A DNA stretch of 64,000 nucleotides from NCBI GenBank assembly GCA_964450405.1, contig CAYVCQ010000022.1, positions 6,278 to 70,277 of the forward strand. Direction: 5' to 3'. Below are positions 1 through 7,624 of the stretch, one piece after another; position 1 is the stretch's first letter, and each line of letters starts with the position of its first letter. A program made the translations under genes and the position numbers. The notes below the pieces were generated by a model. It made no database searches. It was given only the letters and a program-made list of their open reading frames with translations, and had not been told where the DNA came from. This stretch comes from WRGT01 sp964450405. GTDB taxonomy: Bacteria; Spirochaetota; UBA4802; UBA5550.

Positions 1-86
1 GACATTTTAAACCGGTCCCTAAAGCCGGTAAGCTTCATATATGGAAATGGGAAAATTTCATAGAAGCCGTGGGAAGAGTCAAATAA
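1..86 (+). CDS. C-terminal end of an unidentified protein (5' truncated by window)
   Basis: An open frame enters the window and reads through about 27 codons to a TAA at 84-86, ending in ...FIEAVGRVK. It converges on the minus-strand gene that ends at 111. The residue composition looks like real protein (mixed K, W, F, G), but too little is present to name a family. The upstream sequence would decide this. Confidence 0.4.
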   Translation, partial: HFKPVPKAGKLHIWKWENFIEAVGRVK

Positions 87-110
87 ATATACTCAAGCTA
101 TAATTCAGTT

Positions 111-1259
111 TTAAACATCAAATAGTTTGCTTTCAAGAAAAGAGTATATAACTCTTTCTGCGGCATCGCTGATGTTCAAAAATTTTATATTATAGTAAAA
201 TGTTCCCGGTTGAGGTATATGTTTTTCACCGATAATTTTTATTGCGGTATGTATAGTAAAGCCTGAAATCTGAAAAGTAATTTCATTACCGTTTTCATGT
301 TTGAGTTTTGTATCAAGTCTTATAACAGCTTCTGTCTCATTTAATTTAAAAATGTCTGCTGTTAACTGAATCTTTTCTTCTCCGCCTGTTCCCGGCTTGC
401 TGATTTCACAGGGTAAATTTACATTAGTAAGCGGGAAGGGAACCGGTTCACCACGTTCCAGTTTATCAGGAAGATTAAGTTTGAGAAGTGATCCCTCGTG
501 ACTTATAATAGTTGAAGTAAATCTGTACTCCGCGTCTCCACCTCTGAAAAATATTGCATTCACATTCTCTCCTGCGATAAAATGCATCTCTTTTTCAGCA
601 ACAGTATTTATGATATATAGTAATAAAGAATCATTTTCAGCCCGTTTCAGTTTACATATAAACCATTCCCCTTTTTCGGAGCTTATGGCAAGGAGTGTGT
701 TTTTTTCCAGTTCAGAGGTAACTTGCAGAGGTCGTCTGTTGTCATTGCCATGATAAATCTGTTCATAGATTGTGATAATGTCACGGCATATAGTCTCAAG
801 AGTATTATTGCCGGTATTGATTACTTTAATATATTTGATAAAATTTTTAATGTATTTTTCATAAATTAATGGTTCTTCCATTAATCTTATGGCTTCTTCA
901 CGCTGGAGTATTTCAGTAATTCCCTTTAATATTTTAATCCTGTAATTATTAAGGCCTTTTTCTTTTGCTTTATACATGATAAGCTGCTGAACATATAACT
1001 GTTTCTGATTTTCACGGAATTCAATATATTTTATTATTTTATAAACAGTATACACAACAATAATGATTAAACATACTATTATGAATGGGGATAAGAGACC
1101 TGAAATCAAATTCTGTAGAAGCTGGTCTGTTGTTAATAGTGTAGCAAAACCTCTTGATAACTCCCTGATTGAAGGTGTCCCGATTTCAGTATTCCTTTCC
1201 AGCGCAGATGCATTGATTGATGTTGCTAGAACAATTATGGTGTATAAAAAAGTTTTCAT
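111..1259 (-). CDS. membrane-anchored PilZ/YcgR-like protein (tentative)
   Basis: 382 aa. The sequence shows an N-terminal signal-like stretch (1-19), one strong membrane segment at about 55-77, a charged helical region to about 170, and then a beta-rich C-terminal half. That layout resembles the spirochaete YcgR-type proteins, which have a YcgR-N-like domain followed by a PilZ domain and tune flagella in response to cyclic-di-GMP. A canonical RxxxR plus DxSxxG c-di-GMP signature is not obvious, so nucleotide binding is uncertain. The start is supported by GAGGGATGG upstream of ATG. The 185-bp gap to the next, divergently transcribed gene would hold its promoter. It could instead be an unrelated beta-barrel-domain membrane protein. 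Confidence 0.45.
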   Translation of the reverse strand: MKTFLYTIIVLATSINASALERNTEIGTPSIRELSRGFATLLTTDQLLQNLISGLLSPFIIVCLIIIVVYTVYKIIKYIEFRENQKQLYVQQLIMYKAKEKGLNNYRIKILKGITEILQREEAIRLMEEPLIYEKYIKNFIKYIKVINTGNNTLETICRDIITIYEQIYHGNDNRRPLQVTSELEKNTLLAISSEKGEWFICKLKRAENDSLLLYIINTVAEKEMHFIAGENVNAIFFRGGDAEYRFTSTIISHEGSLLKLNLPDKLERGEPVPFPLTNVNLPCEISKPGTGGEEKIQLTADIFKLNETEAVIRLDTKLKHENGNEITFQISGFTIHTAIKIIGEKHIPQPGTFYYNIKFLNISDAAERVIYSFLESKLFDV

Positions 1260-1465
1260 GATAAGCCATCCCTCTATCTGATAATCTTTTTTCTATTTAT
1301 AAAATAGTATTTTTTGCCGGCTAATCAAATTTTATTACAATCTTTTTCGAAAACACATTAACTTCCTATTCCTGGAATTGTTCAAAAGTATTGATAATCC
1401 GAACATATTATTATTAAACTGCATAGCAGTTAATTCTTGACAAAAAATATTTATTCACCTGCATT

Positions 1466-2407
1466 ATGTCCATGAAATATACATTAAAAGATTTACAAGT
1501 TCTGACAGACAGCAGTTTGAAATTTAAAAAACTTACCGAGATGTATCCTGATGAACTGGCTGCGGTAAATAAAGAGCTGAATAAATTATATAGTGAAAGC
1601 CGCAAGGAAGAGTTATATCAATACATTCAGAATTTAAAGAATAAATCTGAATTTGCCATTGATAAGATCAATAAAAGCGGGAATAACCCCAAAACGATTA
1701 ATGCATTTCTGCCGCATATACTTAAGGGAAGAATTGCCACACTGGCGCTTACGCAATACAATCTGGCTATACAGTCCGGACAGGTTTCCGGTAAAGTAAG
1801 GTTTTCTCTTTTAAACGGTTTCATTCTTCAGAAACTTCTCTTCGAACACGATTTTGTAAGGAAGCCCGCATCTCTTAAACTCTTTCGATTAATCTGGCCG
1901 TTTATTACTCAGAAAAAAATATTAATTCCTCTGGTTAATAAAAAGGGAATATACTGTTTTTATACAAAAGAACTGATCAGCAGGCTCAGCAGCATAATAG
2001 GTAATAAAAAATGTATAGAAATTGGAGCCGGAGACGGCACTCTCTACAGATTCCTTAAACAAACCGGTTCAGATATAACGGCTTCGGATAATTTCAGTTG
2101 GACCGGTTATATAGATTACCCTGAATCAGTTGAAAGATTATCGGCAAAACAGGCAATTGAAAAACACAAACCGGAAGTAGTAATATGTTCATGGCCGCCT
2201 CCATGGAACGACTTTGAAAAACATGTTTTTTCAGCACATAGTGTCAATCTCTATATAGTTATAGGGAGTACAAATGAAAATGCCAGCGGAAACAGGCAAG
2301 CGTATTCCTCCCAGAAAACATTTTCCATGACAGAAGATAAAAGTCTGGCATCATTAATTTTACCGCCCGGAACACATAACTCTGTATTTATATTTAAGCG
2401 GATATAA
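1466..2407 (+). CDS. putative SAM-dependent methyltransferase
   Basis: 313 aa, cytoplasmic. The N-terminal 150 residues are helical and not recognised. The C-terminal part has a class I methyltransferase motif I (IEIGAGDGT, about 185-192) and a motif-IV-like segment CSWPPPWND (about 241-249), which recalls the (N/D/S)PP(Y/W) motifs of N-methyltransferases. The substrate cannot be read from the sequence. No clear ribosome-binding site decides between ATG at 1466 and the in-frame ATG at 1472. It stands alone: divergent from the PilZ-like gene and followed by a pseudogene remnant. Confidence 0.6.
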   Translation: MSMKYTLKDLQVLTDSSLKFKKLTEMYPDELAAVNKELNKLYSESRKEELYQYIQNLKNKSEFAIDKINKSGNNPKTINAFLPHILKGRIATLALTQYNLAIQSGQVSGKVRFSLLNGFILQKLLFEHDFVRKPASLKLFRLIWPFITQKKILIPLVNKKGIYCFYTKELISRLSSIIGNKKCIEIGAGDGTLYRFLKQTGSDITASDNFSWTGYIDYPESVERLSAKQAIEKHKPEVVICSWPPPWNDFEKHVFSAHSVNLYIVIGSTNENASGNRQAYSSQKTFSMTEDKSLASLILPPGTHNSVFIFKRI

Positions 2408-2409
2408 GT

Positions 2410-2510
2410 AAATTAGAAGAGCTTGCAGAGAATTTCTCCGATGAGACGGGAATTGAATGTGATTTAGTAAAGTACCGCAGATCGAAAAGATAATTGGTAA
2501 TGGTTTGAGG
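2410..2510 (+). pseudogene. truncated, frameshifted copy of the thioredoxin-like gene
   Basis: Translation from 2410 begins KLEELAENFSDETGIE, closely matching residues 15-30 of the intact CxxC protein encoded at 3326 (KLEELAKKAADEIGIE). DNA similarity continues past the local stop, but a one-base deletion near 2476 shifts the frame; in the shifted frame it reads VPQIEKIIGNG against VKEIDKIMGYG. The 5' part with the CxxC motif and the 3' end are absent. This looks like the residue of an ancestral duplication or rearrangement of the ars locus. Confidence 0.75.
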
Positions 2511-2569
2511 TTTTTGTATAATAGATAATAAAAATCAGCCCAGAGATGAGGAGTTTTTATAAAAAAAGG

Positions 2570-2603
2570 TTGACTTTAGTTTTCTATTTGGCTAAATGGC
2601 AAA
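2570..2603 (+). promoter_or_regulatory. arsR promoter with overlapping palindromic operator
   Basis: TTGACT at 2570-2575 and TAAATG at 2593-2598 are 17 bp apart. The -10 box sits inside an imperfect inverted repeat, TTTGGC-N5-GGCAAA, around 2587-2603. A related and more symmetrical site lies upstream of the next gene (3282-3297). Overlap of operator and -10 is the usual arrangement for autorepressing ArsR proteins. Confidence 0.5.
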
Positions 2604-2619
2604 GTAAGAAAGGTATAAT

Positions 2620-2952
2620 ATGAATAATCCAAAACTGCAGGCTTATGAGGCGCGGGCCTCTATTATAAAAGCGCTGGCTCATCCAAGCAGACTGCTTATT
2701 GTTGATGTGCTTAAAACACAGGATAGATGCGTAGGGGAACTTACTGAGATGATAGGCTCTGACACTTCAACTGTTTCGAAACACCTGAGTATTTTAAAAA
2801 ACTCAGGAATTGTTTCAGACACAAAGAAGGGAACCACCGTATATTATACGCTTCTATGTCCATGTATTCTGGACTTTATCGGATGCATTGAGGACGTGAT
2901 AGAGAGCAATACAAATGCTCATATCGAAAAATTAAGGTGCTGTAAGGCGTAG
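2620..2952 (+). CDS. ArsR/SmtB-family transcriptional repressor
   Basis: 110 aa, a typical length. A winged helix-turn-helix spans about 15-85 (IIKALAHPSRLLIVDVL, then the recognition helix SDTSTVSKHLSIL). Family members release DNA on binding metals or metalloids through cysteines. Candidate ligands here are the RCVGEL cysteine (the position of the ELCVCDL site), the CPC pair near 93-95 and a CC pair near the C-terminus. The inducer (arsenite, antimonite or another soft metal) is therefore plausible but not determined. It probably controls itself and the thioredoxin-permease-DGC genes downstream, which carry a similar palindrome. Confidence 0.85.
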   Translation: MNNPKLQAYEARASIIKALAHPSRLLIVDVLKTQDRCVGELTEMIGSDTSTVSKHLSILKNSGIVSDTKKGTTVYYTLLCPCILDFIGCIEDVIESNTNAHIEKLRCCKA

Positions 2953-3013
2953 ATTGAACCAGAGGTTCGCAAGAGTACACTATAGCATTTTCTCGGTTGA
3001 ATTAAGATCCATT

Positions 3014-3141
3014 TGTCATTTCGAATCCTTCGGCAGGCTCAGGATAAACCCCCAAGGGTGTTTAGACGAGCTCAGGAACCACAAGATATGGCCAGTAATC
3101 CTGTCGAACTGATCAGTCGCTATCGCTCCTTTGAAATGACA
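3014..3141. repeat. dispersed palindromic repeat with CTTCGGCAGGCTCAG core
   Basis: A 128-bp element bounded by TGTCATTTCGAA and TTTGAAATGACA (one mismatch as inverted repeats). Inside is CCTTCGGCAGGCTCAGG, a variant of the core found again at 46250-46324 and 52803-52910. It splits arsR from the rest of its presumed operon. A short open frame across it is a by-product of the repeat. Confidence 0.65.
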
Positions 3142-3281
3142 AACGCTGTATTGATTCAGTCGTCAAACGCAATAGTAAGCAGACAAGAGTTTGCTGTCAC
3201 TTGTCTGATATTTCCGGGTTTGATCAAATCGTCTACTTAGTCCGGAATGACCGTAACCTGGAATTGTTTTGTATGTTATAC

Positions 3282-3297
3282 TTGGCTTATTTGCCAA
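3282..3297. promoter_or_regulatory. candidate ArsR operator before the thioredoxin-permease operon
   Basis: TTGGCTTATTTGCCAA is an inverted repeat (5-bp perfect arms, 6-bp centre) 28 bp before the ATG at 3326. It overlaps a possible -10 (TATACT, 3277-3282) and resembles the palindrome at the arsR promoter. Inference: both are bound by the ArsR protein encoded at 2620. Confidence 0.45.
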
Positions 3298-3325
3298 TTT
3301 GGAATTATATAAAGGGGGATATCAA

Positions 3326-3568
3326 ATGAACAAAATAGAAATACTAGGAACGGGATGCGCAAAATGCAACAAGCTTGAGGAGCTTGCGAAAAAGGCTGCT
3401 GATGAGATTGGGATTGAATATGATTTAGTAAAGGTGAAAGAGATCGATAAGATAATGGGTTACGGTGTTATGGTAACTCCGGCCCTGGTTGTAAACGGCG
3501 TTGTTAAAGTCGCTGGAAAAATCCCCTCAATTGATGATCTGAAAAAGATGATAGGAGAGAGCAAATGA
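3326..3568 (+). CDS. small redox-active disulfide (thioredoxin-fold) protein
   Basis: 80 aa. The ATG at 3326 is chosen because AAAGGGGG lies just upstream; an earlier in-frame start would add residues unlike the family. The motif GTGCAKC at about 7-13 is the active-site CxxC after the first strand, and a cis-proline-like VTPALVVNG follows at about 51-59, as in the small thioredoxin-like proteins often found beside ArsP-type permeases. It probably reduces or hands over the metalloid, or reduces the permease's cysteines; this is inference from context. Its stop overlaps the permease start (ATGA), so the two are translationally coupled. A broken copy lies at 2410-2510. Confidence 0.8.
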   Translation: MNKIEILGTGCAKCNKLEELAKKAADEIGIEYDLVKVKEIDKIMGYGVMVTPALVVNGVVKVAGKIPSIDDLKKMIGESK

Positions 3569-4632
3569 AAGAGTGCGGCTGTGATAAATCTGCCGGTAAC
3601 TGCTGCATAACCACCGAGAAAAAGAAAAAAAATTATATTCCTCTTTTTCTGATGTTCAGTGCGGGCGTTGTTCTATATATTTTTTTACTGGATATAACCG
3701 ATTTTGTTGTATTCTCACTGCTCGGGCTTGATGCAGGAAGCAGGTCAACAATGGCGCTTCACTTTTTTATCTTCGAAGTACCGAAGGTTCTTCTGCTGCT
3801 GACCGTTATTGTTTTTATTGTGGGGATTATACGATCATATTTCTCACCTGAAAAAACACGGAAAGCATTAGAGGGTAAGCCTCTATTTATCGGGAATGTA
3901 ATGGCCAGTATTCTTGGTCTGTTTACACCATTCTGTTCCTGTTCGGCGATACCTCTGTTCATCGGTTTTATGGAGACGGGGATACCGCTTGGTGTTACAT
4001 TTTCATTTCTTATTGCAGCACCTATGATCAACGAGGTTGCTCTGGTTCTTCTCTTCGGATTGTTCGGATGGAAAACTGCTTTGATATATGCTTCAACGGG
4101 TCTTCTGATTGCTATTACTTCAGGATGGATAATCGGAAAATTGAATATGAATCGTTTTGTCCAGGATTGGGTCTTTGAAATCAGAAGCGGAGTACTGAAT
4201 CTTGAAGAGAGAGAGACCTCTTTCTCTGAAAGAATTGAAGCAGGATACGCGGCTGTTAAAGAGATAGTAGGCAAAGTATGGATATATATACTTATTGGTA
4301 TTGGTGTAGGATCATTCCTGCATGGATATGTGCCAGAAAACTTTATGGCATCAATCATGGGGAAAACCTGGTGGTCGGTACCTGCTGCAGTACTGATCGG
4401 GATACCTTTATATTCAAACGCAGCGGGAATTATACCTATACTGCAGGCTCTGATAGCAAAGGGAGCTTCGCTTGGAACGGCGCTTGCGTTTATGATGGCT
4501 GTAATCGGGCTCTCGCTGCCGGAGATGATTATACTAAAAAAAGTAATAAAACTTCCGCTGATGATACTTTTTGTATCTATTGTTGCCAGCGGCATAATGG
4601 TTGTTGGGTATCTTTTTAACTATCTGTACTGA
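3565..4632 (+). CDS. ArsP-type permease (DUF318), putative organoarsenical/metal efflux
   Basis: 355 aa, inner membrane, with about 8-10 hydrophobic segments. The diagnostic motif TPFCSCSAIPLF (121-132) supplies the paired cysteines C124 and C126; in this permease family they are linked to trivalent (methyl)arsenical export. A second signature-like region, GIPLYSNAAGIIP, lies in the C-terminal half. The N-terminus is unusually cysteine-rich (ECGCDKSAGNCC) and could be a metal-acceptor tail served by the upstream CxxC protein. The neighbours (ArsR, CxxC protein, DGC protein) support metalloid resistance. The exact substrate is not determinable. Confidence 0.85.
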   Translation: MKECGCDKSAGNCCITTEKKKKNYIPLFLMFSAGVVLYIFLLDITDFVVFSLLGLDAGSRSTMALHFFIFEVPKVLLLLTVIVFIVGIIRSYFSPEKTRKALEGKPLFIGNVMASILGLFTPFCSCSAIPLFIGFMETGIPLGVTFSFLIAAPMINEVALVLLFGLFGWKTALIYASTGLLIAITSGWIIGKLNMNRFVQDWVFEIRSGVLNLEERETSFSERIEAGYAAVKEIVGKVWIYILIGIGVGSFLHGYVPENFMASIMGKTWWSVPAAVLIGIPLYSNAAGIIPILQALIAKGASLGTALAFMMAVIGLSLPEMIILKKVIKLPLMILFVSIVASGIMVVGYLFNYLY

Positions 4633-4689
4633 CCCCCGCACCCCCGGAGGGGGCAAAGCTAATCCTTGCCCCCTCCGGGGGTGCGGGGG
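4633..4689. repeat. long GC-rich perfect hairpin after the permease gene
   Basis: Arms 4633-4656 and 4666-4689 are 24-bp perfect inverted repeats of a CCCCCGCACCCCCGGAGG type with a 9-nt loop. The hairpin starts at the permease stop and has no T-run, so it is not a classical intrinsic terminator. It resembles the CCCCGGAGGGGG repeats at 49562-49731. It may weaken transcription into the DGC gene or stabilise the upstream mRNA. Confidence 0.7.
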
Positions 4690-4753
4690 CTTGCTGGGGA
4701 GATTTTCAACATAAGACATAAATAAGAAAACTAAATTTTAAAGGAGAAAATAT

Positions 4754-5185
4754 ATGGCCAGTTGTGATTGTGATGCAGGAATAAAAATAATCTATTCATG
4801 TTCTGGTGCAGCGGATGTTGGCGAGCTTGCCGACAGAGTAGTAAGGCAGTTAAGAAAAGATGGCATTGCTCAAGGTTCATGTATCGCTGCAATAGGAGCT
4901 GATCTTTCGGGGTATGTTCAATCCGCGAAGGGTGCAGATATGGCAATAGCTATAGATGGATGTTCTGTTGGATGTGCTAAATTAAATCTGGAGAAGATCG
5001 GAGTAATACCGGTTGCGATTAATTTTGCAGATCTTGGTTATAAAAAGGGTGAGTCTCAATTTTCTGAAACACTTCTAGCCTCTGCTGTGAACGATATAAA
5101 AAGAGTTTTAAATGGTGAAAAGAAAGTAGTAGAACTGAAAATTAAAACATCCCAGGGCGGATGCGGCTGCGGAGGCAGATGCTGA
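4754..5185 (+). CDS. DGC-domain putative zinc-binding protein
   Basis: 143 aa. The name-giving motif DGC occurs at 68-70 (AIDGCSVGCAK, with C74 following). Further cysteines are C16 in YSCSGAADVG and a C-terminal cluster GGCGCGGRC. DGC proteins are small, cysteine-rich and of unknown biochemistry, and are often encoded beside thioredoxin-like proteins and heavy-metal permeases. AAAGGAG precedes the ATG. It is the last gene of the ars-type group, and a strong hairpin follows. A role in metal or metalloid binding is inferred from context. Confidence 0.75.
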   Translation: MASCDCDAGIKIIYSCSGAADVGELADRVVRQLRKDGIAQGSCIAAIGADLSGYVQSAKGADMAIAIDGCSVGCAKLNLEKIGVIPVAINFADLGYKKGESQFSETLLASAVNDIKRVLNGEKKVVELKIKTSQGGCGCGGRC

Positions 5186-5192
5186 TTCTTTC

Positions 5193-5220
5193 AGAACAAG
5201 GGGGTGCAGCCCCTTGTTCT
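5193..5220 (+). terminator. intrinsic-type hairpin ending the ars-like operon
   Basis: AGAACAAGGGG (5193-5203) pairs perfectly with CCCCTTGTTCT (5210-5220) across a 6-nt loop, 8 bp after the DGC gene stop. No long T-run follows, so termination strength is uncertain. Confidence 0.6.
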
Positions 5221-5393
5221 ATCTGTATTTACTGCGGCAACTGCAAATCTTTTAGCTGCTGCTATGAATTCAAAAAGCTTTTAAACTCATGAAATTCCCC
5301 ATTTCATTTTTATAAATAGCAAACCTGGCGAAGAAAAGAATCCGAAAATGGCAAATCACCCAGCTTATCAGTAATAATTTTTAAAAAAACATA

Positions 5394-5432
5394 TTGACAA
5401 TTAAGCAATAATAATGTACTGAACAGTCAGTA
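5394..5432 (+). promoter_or_regulatory. tetR promoter with 16-bp palindromic operator
   Basis: TTGACA (5394-5399) is followed after 17 bp by TACTGA (5417-5422). That hexamer is the left half of the perfect palindrome TACTGAACAGTCAGTA (5417-5432, 6-bp arms, 4-bp centre). An operator over the -10 region, 20 bp before the TetR-family gene, implies autorepression. Confidence 0.6.
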
Positions 5433-5452
5433 TATTATTTAAGACGAGGATT

Positions 5453-6070
5453 ATGAATAATCAGACAAAAAGTGAGCAAACCAGAGAAAAGGTAATTTTA
5501 GCCGGGATGGAATTGATTAACAAACAGGGGTACACTGCAACATCCATGGATGATATTACCAAAGCTACCGGTGTAAAAAGGGGGAACCTATATTTTCACT
5601 TTTCCAGCAAAGAGGAGCTTGGCATTGAAATGCTTACTTATGCCAGGGATGAATATATGTCATATCTTAAATCAAATCTCAGGGGTCAGAGCCCGATTGA
5701 GGATATACGTAACCTTCTTGAGGCAAGTTACAGGTTCCATAGATCGAAAAAATTTATCGGGGGATGTATCTTCGGAAATATCGCACTGGAGATGGCAGAC
5801 TCCAACCAGAGGTTATCTTTATTTGTCCGGGAGCTTTTTGAAGAATGGATAATCCTTCTTGCGGGTCTGATACGCAAAGCGCAGAGCTCGGGCGAACTTA
5901 AGATCAATTGTTCACCGGAAGTTATGGCGCGTCATATTGTCGCTTCAGTTGAAGGTGGTGTAATGCTTTCAAGGCTTAGTAAAAACGGACAGGATCTGAG
6001 AGACTGTCTTAATGCGGTTTATGCATTGCTTGGGATCTCTGAAGAATTGTCAGATAATATTCGTAAATAA
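5453..6070 (+). CDS. TetR/AcrR-family transcriptional regulator
   Basis: 205 aa, the usual family length. The N-terminal HTH is clear (SMDDITKATGVKRGNLYFHFSSKEEL, about 31-56). The C-terminal ligand domain is divergent, so the inducer is unknown. It is followed after 19 bp by the polyferredoxin gene and then, after a repeat-filled gap, by the molybdopterin oxidoreductase, so it probably regulates that redox locus as well as itself through the palindrome at 5417-5432. Confidence 0.85.
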   Translation: MNNQTKSEQTREKVILAGMELINKQGYTATSMDDITKATGVKRGNLYFHFSSKEELGIEMLTYARDEYMSYLKSNLRGQSPIEDIRNLLEASYRFHRSKKFIGGCIFGNIALEMADSNQRLSLFVRELFEEWIILLAGLIRKAQSSGELKINCSPEVMARHIVASVEGGVMLSRLSKNGQDLRDCLNAVYALLGISEELSDNIRK

Positions 6071-6089
6071 AAAAAGTCAGGGGGGAGTC

Positions 6090-7169
6090 ATGGCGGAAGA
6101 TATTTATGTAAAATTGCGCGAAAAGATTGATCAATACTCAGTTGGTTTGAGATCTACCGAAACAGGAAGCGAAATGAAAATTCTGAAGCAGCTTTTTACC
6201 GAGGATGAGGCTGCAATTTATCTCGGCATGACAAGGAGTCTTGAGTCTGCTAAAACTGTGGCATCCCGCCTGGGTATGGATGCAGATTATGTGAAAAAAA
6301 ATCTTGATGACATGACTGAGAAGGGGCTGACCTTTCCCAGAACCAGAGATGGGGTCAGATACTATGCTGCAGCTCCATTTATGCACGGATTCTTTGAACA
6401 TCAGATATTCAGAAAACAGAAGGATCCGGCAGTTGCTCCTCTATTTGAAGATTATATCATGGGGGGATTTCTTCCCAGAACCGCTTCGATGCGCACTGTC
6501 CCTGTAATGATGGAAGTTAATATAAAAGATACAGTTCTGCCATTTGATGATGTTAAGGCTATGATTCAGTCAAGGGAGAAGATAGGTCTCTTCAGGTGCG
6601 CATGCAATTATCATGTTGCACAGCTAGGTTCAGATTGTAAAAGACCCGCAGAGGTATGTCTTGCCTTCGATTTTTACGCGGAGTATGTAATAGATGAGAT
6701 GAAATACGGGAGATGGATTACCCGTGATGAAGCCATGAAGGTTCTGGAGGACTCCGAGAAGGCGGGACTTGTGCATCAGACTGCGGGGGATCTCCGAAAT
6801 ACAGAGGCTGTGTGCAACTGCTGTCCGGAATGCTGTACGGTACTCCGTAGAGTGAAGATGTTCCCTAAACCGGCGGCTCTGAAAAATACAAATTATAAAC
6901 TGGAGCAAAATGCTTCTGCATGCACACTTTGCACAGTATGTCTTGACAGATGCCCGATGGAAGCGCTGACACTTGAAGATGATGAAATTAAGATAAACAG
7001 AGACAGGTGTATCGGCTGCGGACTCTGCACTACAACCTGTGAGTTCAAGGCCCTTTCATTGGTAAAAAAACCTGAAGCGGAAGTAAAAGCTCCTCCCGAG
7101 AAATATGAATTTATGCGATCTACAATAGATTTAATGAATGAACTTGAGCTGGAGGCGGGACGCAATTAG
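6090..7169 (+). CDS. 2[4Fe-4S] ferredoxin-domain protein with extra Cys clusters
   Basis: 359 aa; the ATG at 6090 is chosen for its GGGGGGAG ribosome-binding site. The C-terminal ferredoxin module has C278-x2-C281-x2-C284-x3-C288-P and C307-x2-C310-x2-C313-x3-C317. Upstream lie further cysteines that could bind another cluster or zinc: C170/C172, C183, C190, and the dense CNCCPECC at 242-249. The N-terminal 100 residues look like a winged-helix fold (LTEDEAAIYLGM, ending GVRYYAAAPFMHGFFEHQ). Similar proteins are annotated only as 4Fe-4S binding. It may be the electron partner, or a redox sensor, for the oxidoreductase at 7625. No membrane or export signal is seen. Confidence 0.75.
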   Translation: MAEDIYVKLREKIDQYSVGLRSTETGSEMKILKQLFTEDEAAIYLGMTRSLESAKTVASRLGMDADYVKKNLDDMTEKGLTFPRTRDGVRYYAAAPFMHGFFEHQIFRKQKDPAVAPLFEDYIMGGFLPRTASMRTVPVMMEVNIKDTVLPFDDVKAMIQSREKIGLFRCACNYHVAQLGSDCKRPAEVCLAFDFYAEYVIDEMKYGRWITRDEAMKVLEDSEKAGLVHQTAGDLRNTEAVCNCCPECCTVLRRVKMFPKPAALKNTNYKLEQNASACTLCTVCLDRCPMEALTLEDDEIKINRDRCIGCGLCTTTCEFKALSLVKKPEAEVKAPPEKYEFMRSTIDLMNELELEAGRN

Positions 7170-7237
7170 TTTCTGTCAATGTGATTGGTATTTCTGTACA
7201 ATACTATAGCAGTTTATGATTTGATAAGACCATTTTC

Positions 7238-7399
7238 TGTCATTCCGGTTTTGCAGCTTCAATTCTGGAGCAAACATGATGTTTGCCTGCCAGCAAGTAA
7301 CACGATGTTACATTAATGCTGGCCAAATACCGGAATCTCATTAACAATGCATTATCTGTGGTATTCCGGCATTCCGCTATCGCTCCAGCCGGAATGACA
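7238..7399. repeat. TGTCATTCCGG-bounded dispersed repeat
   Basis: The 162-bp element begins TGTCATTCCGG and ends CCGGAATGACA (perfect 11-bp inverted ends). Its first 27 bases are identical to the element at 47697-47801. It contains internal inverted segments (for example, CAAACATGATGTTTG). It occupies the 455-bp gene-free stretch between the ferredoxin and oxidoreductase genes. No coding potential is seen. Confidence 0.7.
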
Positions 7400-7474
7400 A
7401 AGAATTAATTAAATCGTAAAATGCTAAAGTGGTGATATCTCATAATTTTTTTAATTCGTAAATTTAAGTAATTA

Positions 7475-7547
7475 GCCACAGAGACACGGAGGCACAGAGG
7501 TTTAATATGGTTTATATCATAAATTTAAAATATTATTCTCCGTGTCT
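7475..7547. repeat. CACAGAGACACGGAG-type repeat with inverted partner
   Basis: CCACAGAGACACGGAGGCAC starts near 7476. AGACACGGAG (7482-7491) is mirrored by CTCCGTGTCT (7538-7547), giving a 10-bp stem across an AT-rich 46-nt spacer. It lies in the leader of the oxidoreductase gene. Confidence 0.55.
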
Positions 7548-7624
7548 TTCTTGAAAGTTTGAATCATATTTGTATGGTCTGGGGATTAGAAATAGATAAA
7601 AAATAATTTTTAGGGATAAAACAA

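Noticed and set aside
3013..3240. 75-codon open frame
   Set aside because: It is generated by the dispersed palindromic repeat at 3014-3141, has no ribosome-binding site, and its translation (RQAQDKPP..) is typical of repeat-derived frames.
3759..4595. 278-codon open frame opposite the permease gene
   Set aside because: Shadow of the ArsP-type gene, which has clear family motifs and coupling to its neighbours.
6012..6089. Longer start for the polyferredoxin gene
   Set aside because: It would overlap the tetR gene by about 60 bp with no ribosome-binding site, whereas GGGGGGAG lies directly before ATG 6090.
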